Part shown: piece after piece, positions 1-6,499 of the stretch
Layout: each line of letters starts with the position of its first letter
How positions within the stretch are numbered: position 1 is the stretch's first letter
Assembly (NCBI GenBank): GCA_002425705.1
Contig: DIMT01000006.1
Coordinates: 17,543-28,864 of the forward strand
Reading direction: 5' to 3'
Length of the DNA stretch: 11,322 bases
Source: Firmicutes bacterium UBA5559
Lineage (GTDB): Bacteria > Bacillota > Clostridia > Peptostreptococcales > Anaerovoracaceae
Program-made: the position numbers and the translations under genes
Notes under the pieces: generated by a model
Told to the model about the DNA's origin: nothing
The model's input: only the letters and a program-made list of their open reading frames with translations
Database searches by the model: none

Positions 1-421
1 CAATCAACCCAAAGTCTTTTCCCGGAGGCTCCAGAGAAAGCAAATCATGCTTTTGGAATCTCACCGAGTTCCGGATTTCCGGATTTAGCTGATAGTGTCC
101 CTCCTGCTCGGCAGGGGCAAAGAATTTTTCGAAAATCGGTTTTGGTATCCGCTGGATCAGCTGCTCCGGATAGCTGCCCTTTTCAATGATCGATTCAAAG
201 AGATTGCTCTGATCGATGTCCGTTGCTAAAATCCTCACATTCCGAAAATACATCCGCCCCATGCTTTCATTCAGGATCATCGAGAGGGAATAGGGTTCCT
301 GACCCATGGCACAGCCCGCATCCCAGATGTCGATGAATTTTTTTGTTTTCAATTCCGGAAGTGCATGGTCCCGTATGGCTTCCAGGGTTTGCAGATCTCT
401 GAAAAAATAAGTAAATGCCAT
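1..421 (-). CDS. cheR: CheR-type chemoreceptor glutamate methyltransferase, 3' end cut by the window edge
   Basis: Only the first 140 codons are inside the window. CheR enzymes transfer a methyl group from S-adenosylmethionine to glutamates of chemoreceptors and so set adaptation. Visible family marks are FFRD (residues 6-9), the SAM-binding segment IWDAGCAMGQEPYS (32-45; the usual form is GEEPYS, here GQEPYS) and ATDID (66-70). The catalytic-domain end with the usual CRNVLIYF-like motif lies outside. The ATG at 421 has the ribosome site GGAGGAG five bases upstream, and the protein begins directly at the TYFFRD segment. The helical N-terminal CheR domain, about 60 residues that contact receptors in the enterobacterial enzyme, is therefore absent. 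I see no frame that would restore it: upstream is a 95-nt gap and then the receptor gene. The gene follows the receptor in the same direction and is probably cotranscribed with it. Family assignment is firm; the substrate being the neighbouring receptor is inference. Confidence 0.9.
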   Translation of the reverse strand, partial: MAFTYFFRDLQTLEAIRDHALPELKTKKFIDIWDAGCAMGQEPYSLSMILNESMGRMYFRNVRILATDIDQSNLFESIIEKGSYPEQLIQRIPKPIFEKFFAPAEQEGHYQLNPEIRNSVRFQKHDLLSLEPPGKDFGLI

Positions 422-426
422 TAAGC

Positions 427-472
427 TCCTCCGAAAAGTCTGTCCGGCAATCGGAGGACTGCCAGACAGACT
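427..472 (-). promoter_or_regulatory. Hairpin in the MCP-cheR gap with a loop complementary to the cheR ribosome binding site
   Basis: On the minus strand, 472-460 pairs with 449-437 to give a 13-bp stem with one G-U pair and a 10-nt loop. It is followed by four U residues and then the cheR ribosome site. The loop contains TCCTCCGA (458-451), the exact complement of TCGGAGGA (434-427), which holds the Shine-Dalgarno sequence. The two pairings cannot easily coexist, since the linker is only 3 nt. The segment could act as a weak terminator, as a ribosome-site switch, or simply as a stabiliser at a processing site. The pairings are read directly from the sequence; any function is inference. Confidence 0.6.
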
Positions 473-516
473 GCTTATCTTTCGAAATTAATTGAACTAT
501 ATACGTCTGCTGCAAC

Positions 517-3500
517 TCAATATTTGTCAAATTCATTGTCCCTTAAGTCAATTCGAGGAAGGAATTCTTCTTGATGCCGGGTACTGCCGATCAACTTAAC
601 TTCGCCGCCGGACAAGCTATGGCCTTTTCGCAGTCGGAACCGGCTGACCATATCCTTCAGCATTATTGACTGTCCGGATAACTCTTCACTAGAGGCTGCA
701 CTCTCCTGGGCAGTAGCCGCATTGGTCTGAACAACCTGGGATACTTGATTGAGCCCCGTATTGATTTGTGCAATTCCTGTGGCCTGCTCATTTGAGGAAT
801 TCGCGATTTCCGAAATTAGGTCTGCCGTCTTGGCAACCCCCTCCACGATCTGGTTCAGTGCTTTTGCAGTATTGCTGGCAATCTCTGTTCCTGCAGAAGC
901 CTTCTTGATGGAACCCTGAATCAGTTCGGTAGTTTCATTGGCTGCTTCCGCACTTCTGGCTGCCAATGTCCTTACTTCTTCTGCAACAACCGCGAATCCT
1001 TTTCCGTGCTGCCCTGCTCTGGCTGCTTCCACTGCGGCATTCAGAGCCAGGATATTGGTCTGGAAGGCAATGTCGTCGATGACCTTGATGATTCTGGAAA
1101 TATTGCCAGAAGACTCATTGATCTCATTCATCGCTTCCAGCATCAACTTCATGTGTTGATTTCCCTGTTCTGCGCTATCTTTCACAGCAAGGGTAAGGGT
1201 ATTGGCTTCCCCAGCATTGGCCGCATTTTGCTTGGTCTTTGCAGCTACTTCACTGACGGATGCGGTCAATTCCTCAATGGAGCTTGCTTGCTCGGTAGTT
1301 CCCTGAGATAATGCCTGGCTTCCGTCTGATACCTGTTTGGAGCCAATGGATACCTGATCCGATGCCATATTGATTTCCCCCAGAACTGAATTGAGGGATT
1401 CTAAAATAGAGTTGAGTGATGTGGATATGCTCGCAAAATCCCCTTTATATTGATCTACATTATTGACGGTCAGATTTCCGTCTGAAATTTCCCCGATGAC
1501 ATCGGCGATTTCACCCACGACTCCCTTCAGATAATTGGCCGTCGTGTTGACCGAATTGGAAAGCACCTGGAATTCTCCCTGATAGAAACCATCCACGGAT
1601 ACCCTAAGGTTACCTTGGGATATTTCATGCATCACGTTGGTCACTTCTTTAATGGGTTTTACAACCGCTTCCACAAGCTGGTTTACACCACTTACCAATT
1701 CTTCCCAGCCACCAGTAAATCCAGAAGCGTCCGCCCGGACATCCAACTTCCCTTCTTGTGCCGCTTTGATCAGTTTGTTGGTCTGGGTCAATAGTCCGCT
1801 CATGATATCAATGCAATTGTTCAAGTTGCCTTTGATTTCATTGAAGTCACCTAAGTAGGTATCAGTAATCTTCGCAGGGATATCCCCTTTGCTGATTCGG
1901 TCAATATATTCTGAGGTAACATTGATGGGTTTTACAAAGGCATCCACCAGATCATTGACTCCATTGACCAGGGTCTTCCAGTCCCCATTGAAGTCCGAAC
2001 TGTCTGCCCGCAGACTCAGTTCACCTTCTTGGGCTGCCTGGATCAGCTTGTTGGTTTCCTCCAGCAGACCGTTCATTACATCAATGCATCCATTGATGTT
2101 TAATTTAATTTCATTGAAATCTCCATAGTATTCGTCGGTGATCTTGGCCGGGATATCCCCTTTGCTGATTCGATCTACATACTCTGCCGTCACATTGATA
2201 GGTGCCACAAAAGCATCAATCAGGTCGTTTATCCCCTGAACCAGCGTACCCCACTCGCCATTATAGAGGGATGCGTCCCCTCTGGCATCCAGTTGTCCTC
2301 GCTGAGTGGCTTCAATCAGCATGTTGGTTTCATTTAACAGGCCATTCATGACATCGATGCAATTGTTCAGATTATTTTTAATCTCATTAAAATCGCCTAG
2401 ATAGGTATCGGTGATTTTCTGGGGAATATCTCCCTTGCTGATTCTCTCAACATACTCAGCAGTGACGTTTATGGGTGCAACAAAGGCATCCACCAGTCCA
2501 TTCATACCGGTGATCATGCCCTTCCAGGCGCCGCTATATCCGGCCGAATCCGCCCGGACATCCAGTTTCCCTTCTGTGACGGCAACAATGAGCATCTGAA
2601 TTTCATCATTCAGTTCCCGGATCGTTTCCACGGTCTTTTTCAGGGCGGGACTCAGCTCATCCCTATTGTCCTTGATTTCAATTTCAACGCTGACGTCTCC
2701 GTCAGAAATCATATTCATCACGCCGATGACCTTATTCTGCAACTCATCCGCAAAGAAATCCATGGACTGGGCCATCTGGCCAATCTCGTCTTTTCTTTTA
2801 ATATGCAGCCGCTCGCTGAAATGTCCCTGACTCATCTCCCGAATCATGAAAGCCGCCCGGTTGAGGGGCTTGGTAATGATGGAGGAAATGAAGAGCCCGA
2901 TGATAACCGCTAAAGCCATGACGATGCCGATGACAATCATGGTAACGGTATATACCTTGGTCGCCTGATCAGTATTGGATTCTGTTTTTTTGTGAGCATC
3001 AGCGATTTTCATAGAGACGATGGTTTCAATGTCTTCCTTAATAGCCCGGGTCGCAATACCCGCTTCGCTGTTTTCTCCCATAAGAATCCAGGCTTCTTCG
3101 TCCCGATTCTCTTTTGCCAATTCCAATACCCTGTCCATGGCAGTCTTATAGGCCATTTTGGAAAGGGTCAACTGCTCAAAGGCATCTCTCGTCTCTGATG
3201 TTTGAATCGTTTTTTCAAAAGAAGTCGCCAGTTCATCAATCTCTTTACGTCGCTCACTTATTTGATCAATATACTTCTTTATTTCCTCAGGGTCCTGTGC
3301 TCTGATGGCATCCCTGGCATGAATTCTGGATCGATGAAAAGCCGTAGAAATCTGACCGATTTCATTTAAAGGAACGGTCATTTTCTCATAAAGCTCGGTA
3401 TTAGACTCATCCAGAACCCTGATGTTATACATGGAGAATATCCCCATGGCTCCGGCAATCATGGCTATGATTATATAGCTCAATAAGAGTTTTGCACCTA

Positions 3501-3525
3501 TTCTCATGTTAAAAAACCAATTCAT
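517..3525 (-). CDS. Methyl-accepting chemotaxis protein with a long HAMP-like repeat array
   Basis: A transmembrane chemoreceptor of 1002 aa, about twice the usual MCP length. Order: TM1 (about 10-32); an outer four-helix-bundle type sensing region (33-190); TM2 (about 192-215); a HAMP domain (219-265); about ten further HAMP-like segments up to about 715; then the cytoplasmic signalling hairpin (717-965). The tip around 817-862 is canonical (FQTNILALNAAVEAARAG). Two classical methylation sites are present, with glutamyl pairs at 751/752 and 940/941, each flanked by small residues at the expected spacing. The distances from the tip match the 36-heptad class of E. coli Tsr. The C-terminus has no CheR-tethering pentapeptide of the NWETF type. 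The ATG at 3525 has a strong site (AAGGAGAAGG) just upstream. cheR follows in the same direction. The protein should signal to CheA/CheW encoded elsewhere; its ligand is unknown. Confidence 0.97.
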   Translation of the reverse strand: MNWFFNMRIGAKLLLSYIIIAMIAGAMGIFSMYNIRVLDESNTELYEKMTVPLNEIGQISTAFHRSRIHARDAIRAQDPEEIKKYIDQISERRKEIDELATSFEKTIQTSETRDAFEQLTLSKMAYKTAMDRVLELAKENRDEEAWILMGENSEAGIATRAIKEDIETIVSMKIADAHKKTESNTDQATKVYTVTMIVIGIVMALAVIIGLFISSIITKPLNRAAFMIREMSQGHFSERLHIKRKDEIGQMAQSMDFFADELQNKVIGVMNMISDGDVSVEIEIKDNRDELSPALKKTVETIRELNDEIQMLIVAVTEGKLDVRADSAGYSGAWKGMITGMNGLVDAFVAPINVTAEYVERISKGDIPQKITDTYLGDFNEIKNNLNNCIDVMNGLLNETNMLIEATQRGQLDARGDASLYNGEWGTLVQGINDLIDAFVAPINVTAEYVDRISKGDIPAKITDEYYGDFNEIKLNINGCIDVMNGLLEETNKLIQAAQEGELSLRADSSDFNGDWKTLVNGVNDLVDAFVKPINVTSEYIDRISKGDIPAKITDTYLGDFNEIKGNLNNCIDIMSGLLTQTNKLIKAAQEGKLDVRADASGFTGGWEELVSGVNQLVEAVVKPIKEVTNVMHEISQGNLRVSVDGFYQGEFQVLSNSVNTTANYLKGVVGEIADVIGEISDGNLTVNNVDQYKGDFASISTSLNSILESLNSVLGEINMASDQVSIGSKQVSDGSQALSQGTTEQASSIEELTASVSEVAAKTKQNAANAGEANTLTLAVKDSAEQGNQHMKLMLEAMNEINESSGNISRIIKVIDDIAFQTNILALNAAVEAARAGQHGKGFAVVAEEVRTLAARSAEAANETTELIQGSIKKASAGTEIASNTAKALNQIVEGVAKTADLISEIANSSNEQATGIAQINTGLNQVSQVVQTNAATAQESAASSEELSGQSIMLKDMVSRFRLRKGHSLSGGEVKLIGSTRHQEEFLPRIDLRDNEFDKY
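1657..2475 (-). repeat. Three in-frame 273-bp tandem repeats coding for HAMP-like pairs
   Basis: Residues 351-623 of the receptor consist of three units of exactly 91 residues (2203-2475, 1930-2202, 1657-1929). Each begins with a PIN(V/I)T(A/S)EY segment followed by RISKGDIP, GDFNEIK, a G-L-RAD-like motif and (L/I)VDAFV. The first half of each unit resembles one HAMP segment and the second half another. A degenerate fourth unit follows (624-714) and a single second-type segment precedes (310-350). Similarity is also visible in the DNA: a 22-bp stretch around GGGATATCCCCTTTGC is identical in the second and third units. Confidence 0.9.
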
Positions 3526-3578
3526 CTTCCTTCTCCTTCCGTACTGACGGTCGTTCGTAGCGGGTTAAAAAAATAAAC

Positions 3579-3607
3579 AGAATACTGTATACATAACCTT
3601 TCGACAA
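3579..3607 (-). promoter_or_regulatory. Candidate sigma-A promoter of the MCP-cheR unit
   Basis: On the minus strand TTGTCG (3607-3602) and TATTCT (3584-3579) are separated by 17 bp, each matching four of six consensus bases. The start site would fall near 3572, giving a leader of about 45 nt. No convincing sigma-D/FliA type promoter was found here. The -35 hexamer lies inside a Spo0A-box-like sequence. Confidence 0.4.
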
Positions 3608-3609
3608 AA
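3600..3609 (-). promoter_or_regulatory. Candidate Spo0A box over the MCP promoter
   Basis: The minus strand reads TTTTGTCGAA, an exact match to the extended 0A box known from Bacillus and to the TGTCGAA core used in Clostridia. It overlaps the candidate -35 element, a position where Spo0A activates some and represses other sigma-A promoters. Binding is inference from the motif and its place. Confidence 0.45.
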
Positions 3610-3629
3610 TGTTACATTTCTAAAGACAT

Positions 3630-3660
3630 TATTTTGCTTTAAATAAGCAACTATTTTGCT
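3630..3660. repeat. Repeated TTTTGCT half-sites upstream of the MCP promoter
   Basis: TATTTTGCT occurs at 3630-3638 and again at 3652-3660, 22 bp apart (about two helical turns). Between them lies an inverted repeat TTGCTT-TAAAT-AAGCAA (3634-3650). The block sits about 25 bp upstream of the candidate -35. It could be an operator or only AT-rich sequence. Confidence 0.3.
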
Positions 3661-3681
3661 AATTTTTAAATTTTACCCATC

Positions 3682-3720
3682 AAAAAAATCCTGTATTACA
3701 TCCTTGACGATATAACACAG
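3682..3720 (-). terminator. Rho-independent terminator of the ABC transporter operon
   Basis: On the minus strand 3720-3709 pairs with 3702-3691 (12 bp with two G-U pairs) around a 6-nt loop. After two bases comes a run of seven T (3688-3682). It lies 33 nt beyond the stop codon of the ATPase gene and separates this operon from the MCP promoter. Confidence 0.8.
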
Positions 3721-3753
3721 AATTTTTGATATTTTATTGATAGTACCGTTCTC

Positions 3754-4467
3754 TTATTTACTGAGAAATTCCTGCAGCCGCTTGCTTTTCGGGTGTTCGA
3801 AAATCTCGGAGGGCGGACCTTCTTCGATGATTTTCCCTCCGTCCATATACACCACCCGGTCCGAAACATCTCGGGCAAACTTCATTTCGTGGGTGACGAT
3901 GATCATGGACATGTGGGCCAGAGCCAGATCCCTCATGACCGCCAAAACCTCACCGGTGATTTCCGGGTCCAGAGCGCTGGTAGGTTCATCAAAAAGCATG
4001 ATGTCCGGGTTCATGGCCAGAGCCCGGGCAATGGCGATCCGCTGCTTCTGACCGCCGGAAATCTGAGAAGGAAAGGAATCCGCCTTGTCGGGCAGGCCGA
4101 CCATTTCCAGCAGTTCCCGGGCTTTCTTCTCCGCCTCTGCCTTGCTCACCTTCTGCACCTTCATGGGGGCATACATGATGTTTTTCAGGCAGGACATGTG
4201 GGGAAAAAGATTGAAGTGCTGAAAGACCATACCGGTGGTTCCCCGAAGATCGATCTCCCCGCTGGTGATTTGCTCCAAACCGTTTATACTACGGAGCAGG
4301 GTGCTTTTCCCCGACCCGGAGGAACCGATGATGGCTACCACCTCTCCCTTTTTCATGGAGAAATCCACTCCGTCCAGGGCTCTGCAGGTGGCAAAATCCT
4401 TGATGATGTCCTTCATGATCAGGATATCCTTTTTTTTATTTATCTCCACTTTTGTATCCATTTCCAT
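3754..4467 (-). CDS. Polar amino acid ABC transporter, ATP-binding protein (GlnQ/HisP family)
   Basis: This is the ATPase that drives the importer, 237 aa, acting as a dimer on the inner face of the membrane. All catalytic motifs are intact: Walker A GSSGSGKST (48-56), Q-loop Gln83 in VFQHFNLFPH, signature SGGQKQR (137-143), Walker B IMLFDEP (156-162), D-loop SALD (164-167) and switch His193. The family-typical C-terminal KRLQEFL is present. One oddity: between TSG (68-70) and GMVFQ (79-83) there are 8 residues where E. coli GlnQ has about 23. Part of the N-lobe beta-hairpin is therefore missing, in frame. The ATG at 4467 begins one base after the permease stop, with AAGGAGGTGG inside the last permease codons, so translation is probably coupled. 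It is the last gene of the operon and is followed by a terminator. The substrate cannot be read from the ATPase. Confidence 0.96.
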   Translation of the reverse strand: MEMDTKVEINKKKDILIMKDIIKDFATCRALDGVDFSMKKGEVVAIIGSSGSGKSTLLRSINGLEQITSGEIDLRGTTGMVFQHFNLFPHMSCLKNIMYAPMKVQKVSKAEAEKKARELLEMVGLPDKADSFPSQISGGQKQRIAIARALAMNPDIMLFDEPTSALDPEITGEVLAVMRDLALAHMSMIIVTHEMKFARDVSDRVVYMDGGKIIEEGPPSEIFEHPKSKRLQEFLSK

Positions 4468-4468
4468 A

Positions 4469-5161
4469 TCAAGCCACCTCCTTTCCGTCGTACCGAAGGG
4501 ATCGCTTTTCCAGATAATTGGAAAGGATTGTCAGGACGAAGGTCAGCAGCAGGTAAATCACGGCTGCCAAGATGTACGCAGTCATATCCACATCCCGATT
4601 GACGGCGCCTCTTGAGGCCTTCATCAGCTCCGATACCGCAATGACGGAAACCAGGGCTGTATCCTTCACCAGAACGATGGCTTCGTTGGAAACAGGGGGC
4701 AGGATGATTTTGAAGGTCTGGGGCAGGATAATGCCGAACATGGTCTGCCTCTTGGAAAGTCCCAGGGCGTGGGCCGCTTCATACTGTCCTTTATCGATGC
4801 CGTTGATGCCACCTCGGTAAATTTCTGCAAAATAGGCTGCATAATTGAGGATAAAGGTGATGACCCCCGTGGTGAAGGCATCCATTTTAATATCAAAGGC
4901 AATGGGCAGGAAAAAGTAAAAGAAAAACAGTTGCAGCAGCAGCGGCGTTCCTCGAAACACGAAAACGTATGCCCGGCATAAAGCTTTGAGGGGCCAGATG
5001 CGGGAACGGCTTCCAAGGGCAATGGGCAACCCCAAAGGCAGGGAAAAGACCAGGGTCCAGAAAAATAGTTTCACTGTGACCCAGGTCCCCGCTAAAAGTG
5101 CCGGCAGGATACCGCCGGCATAATTGATCCATTCTAAAAAATCGGTTATAAAAGCATTCAT
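4469..5161 (-). CDS. Polar amino acid ABC transporter, permease (HisM/GlnP family)
   Basis: An integral membrane permease of 230 aa, forming the channel for the amino acid delivered by the binding protein. Hydrophobic spans lie at about 15-50, 65-90, 97-115, 150-178 and 194-215. The cytoplasmic coupling loop that meets the ATPase is clear: EAAHALGLSKRQTMFGIILP (128-147), matching the EAA---G---------I-LP consensus. The FRGTPLLLQLFFFY segment (69-82) is typical of this family. I place the start at ATG 5161, two bases after the stop of the binding-protein gene. A longer reading frame back to 5209 would overlap that gene and add 16 residues with no family resemblance. The ribosome site is weak (GAAGAA), which suggests translation is coupled to the gene before it. 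Only one permease gene is present, so the channel is presumably a homodimer. Confidence 0.95.
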   Translation of the reverse strand: MNAFITDFLEWINYAGGILPALLAGTWVTVKLFFWTLVFSLPLGLPIALGSRSRIWPLKALCRAYVFVFRGTPLLLQLFFFYFFLPIAFDIKMDAFTTGVITFILNYAAYFAEIYRGGINGIDKGQYEAAHALGLSKRQTMFGIILPQTFKIILPPVSNEAIVLVKDTALVSVIAVSELMKASRGAVNRDVDMTAYILAAVIYLLLTFVLTILSNYLEKRSLRYDGKEVA

Positions 5162-5163
5162 TT

Positions 5164-6024
5164 CTATTCTTCGTGTCCCTTCAGAATGACGATGTCCTTG
5201 CCGAACCACTTGTTGCTGATTTCAGCTGCTGTTCCGTCATCAATGAGCTGCTGCAGGGATTCGTTCAGCTTGTCCGTCAAGGTGGTGTCTGCTTTTCTGG
5301 CTCCGATGGCGAAGAAATCATCTCCAAAGTTGAAGTTGCAGGTAATCATCTTCTTGTCCATTTTGGAGTTCTTGTACTCGCCCAACACCTGGTCAACCAC
5401 GATACAGTCGATTCTGCCTGCCTGCATATCTAAAATGGCTTCGTCAAAGGTACGGTATTCGGAAATGTTTTGGCTATATGAATCAAACAGGTCGGAGGCC
5501 TCCATCACATGCAAGGCTGAAGAATCGGCCTGGGTCCCGATTTTATACTTGGCCATGTCTTCTTCCTTATCGATTACGACTTCCGGATTGAAAGTCATGA
5601 CGATGTTGCTGTTGTTCAGGTACATCTTGGACATGGACATGTTTTCCATTCGCTCCGGAGTTACGGACAGGCCGTTCCAGATTACGTCAATACGCTTGGA
5701 GTTCAGTTCCAGTTCCTTGGAATCCCAGTCGATAGGCTGGAAGGTGATGGTCACTCCAAGGATTTCACCTATGGCATTGGCCATGTCTACATCAAATCCC
5801 ACCAGGTTGTTGCTTTCGTCCCGGAATCCCATGGGGGCGAAGGTATCGTCCAAACCAACGATCATTTCTCCCTTATCCTGAATATACTCCCAGCCAGTCA
5901 GTTCAGCCGTTTCCCCTTCTCCGCCATTGCCGCCGCAACCGGTCAGAGCAATAAGGGACAGTACCATCACCAGGGCAAACATAAGGGACCAGATTTTTTT
6001 GTTTCCGCTTATTTTCTTAATCAT
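5164..6024 (-). CDS. Polar amino acid ABC transporter, substrate-binding lipoprotein (SBP family 3)
   Basis: An extracellular lipid-anchored receptor of the importer, 286 aa. The N-terminus is a lipoprotein signal: basic residues, a hydrophobic core and lipobox ALTGC with Cys30 as the lipidated residue, then a Gly-rich linker. Family 3 marks are GFDVDMANAIGEILG (77-90), LSVTPER (119-125) and VVDQ (209-212). In HisJ-type proteins the Arg of TPER (here Arg125) and an Asp equivalent to Asp211 hold the carboxylate and amino groups of the ligand. Both are present, so an amino acid is likely; which one is not decidable. I chose ATG 6024, which has GGAG five bases upstream; a GTG at 6030 would add MK but overlaps that ribosome site. 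First gene of the operon, with a good promoter at 6123-6151. Confidence 0.95.
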   Translation of the reverse strand: MIKKISGNKKIWSLMFALVMVLSLIALTGCGGNGGEGETAELTGWEYIQDKGEMIVGLDDTFAPMGFRDESNNLVGFDVDMANAIGEILGVTITFQPIDWDSKELELNSKRIDVIWNGLSVTPERMENMSMSKMYLNNSNIVMTFNPEVVIDKEEDMAKYKIGTQADSSALHVMEASDLFDSYSQNISEYRTFDEAILDMQAGRIDCIVVDQVLGEYKNSKMDKKMITCNFNFGDDFFAIGARKADTTLTDKLNESLQQLIDDGTAAEISNKWFGKDIVILKGHEE

Positions 6025-6036
6025 TTTCACTCCATT

Positions 6037-6066
6037 AGCCAGGTCTTCTCTATGGTTCCCCTGGCT
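6037..6066 (-). promoter_or_regulatory. Inverted repeat in the ABC operon leader
   Basis: AGCCAGG and CCTGGCT (6066-6060 and 6043-6037 on the minus strand) form a perfect 7-bp stem with a 16-nt loop. It lies in the transcribed leader and ends a few bases before the ribosome site of the binding-protein gene. It could be an RNA hairpin controlling translation or a protein operator. No U-tract follows, so it is not a terminator. Confidence 0.4.
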
Positions 6067-6122
6067 TTCCTTTCTTTCTTTTCTGCTTTACTTCGCTATT
6101 GCAATAAAACGCATACCAGAAC

Positions 6123-6151
6123 ATTATACATGGCCGAAAGAAAAACTGCAA
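6123..6151 (-). promoter_or_regulatory. Sigma-A promoter of the ABC transporter operon
   Basis: On the minus strand TTGCAG (6151-6146) and a perfect TATAAT (6128-6123) are 17 bp apart. The start site should be near 6116, giving a leader of about 90 nt before ATG 6024. The -35 begins 8 bp past the gdx stop codon, and no terminator lies between. Confidence 0.8.
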
Positions 6152-6159
6152 GTACTAAA

Positions 6160-6474
6160 TCAAGAGACCAGCTTCAGCCCCACAATACCGGTGACAATCA
6201 TGGCGATACAAAGCAGCCGCAAGGGATCCATGGCTTCCTTAAACAAAATGATTCCTAAAATCACGGTACCGATGGTGCCGATTCCCGTCCAGATAGCGTA
6301 GGCCGTCCCCAGAGGCAGGTGCCGCAGGGCCAGGGACAGGAAATAGAAGCTGGCGATGGTACCAAGGATAGTCACCACGCTGGGCCCTAATTTGGTAAAG
6401 CCTTCCGTGTACTTCAGGCCCACCGCCCAAGTAATTTCAAAAAGGCCGGCAACAAACAATAACATCCAATGCAT
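6160..6474 (-). CDS. gdx: Guanidinium exporter, small multidrug resistance family (Gdx, formerly SugE)
   Basis: A four-helix membrane protein of 104 aa, the usual length, working as an antiparallel dimer that exports guanidinium in exchange for protons. Helices lie at about 2-20, 31-50, 55-78 and 84-102. Gdx-type residues fall at the positions known from Gdx-Clo: Glu13 in GLFEITWAVGLKYTEGF, Ser42, Tyr59 and Trp62 in GTAYAIWTGIG. Glu13 is the proton- and substrate-binding residue. The ATG at 6474 has AAAGGAG upstream at a good distance; a longer frame to 6501 would start in the tail of the riboswitch terminator and is rejected. The guanidine-I riboswitch directly upstream independently supports guanidinium as substrate and explains regulation: guanidine binding should prevent termination and turn the gene on. 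The gene is complete and shows nothing odd. Confidence 0.95.
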   Translation of the reverse strand: MHWMLLFVAGLFEITWAVGLKYTEGFTKLGPSVVTILGTIASFYFLSLALRHLPLGTAYAIWTGIGTIGTVILGIILFKEAMDPLRLLCIAMIVTGIVGLKLVS

Positions 6475-6499
6475 AAAACTTGCTCCTTTCCATAACAAC

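Noticed and set aside
267..536. Minus-strand 89-codon frame overlapping the MCP end and the cheR start
   Set aside because: It runs in another frame through the clearly coding cheR region, lacks a ribosome site and resembles no protein; it only bridges the intergenic hairpin.
1657..2475. Regularly spaced repeats considered as CRISPR or satellite-like DNA
   Set aside because: The 273-bp period is an exact multiple of three, stays in frame and codes for HAMP-like segments; there are no short repeats with unique spacers.
3526..3690. c-di-GMP riboswitch in the MCP leader
   Set aside because: Such leaders often precede chemotaxis genes in Clostridia, but the conserved GGNCACGCAAAG core and its helices are not present on the minus strand.
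3793..4602. Plus-strand 269-codon open frame
   Set aside because: Antisense shadow of the ABC ATPase and permease genes, whose motifs are all intact on the other strand; rich in His and Gly with no domain, no promoter or ribosome site.
5186..5881. Plus-strand 231-codon open frame
   Set aside because: Antisense shadow of the binding-protein gene; Ser-rich with no recognisable features.
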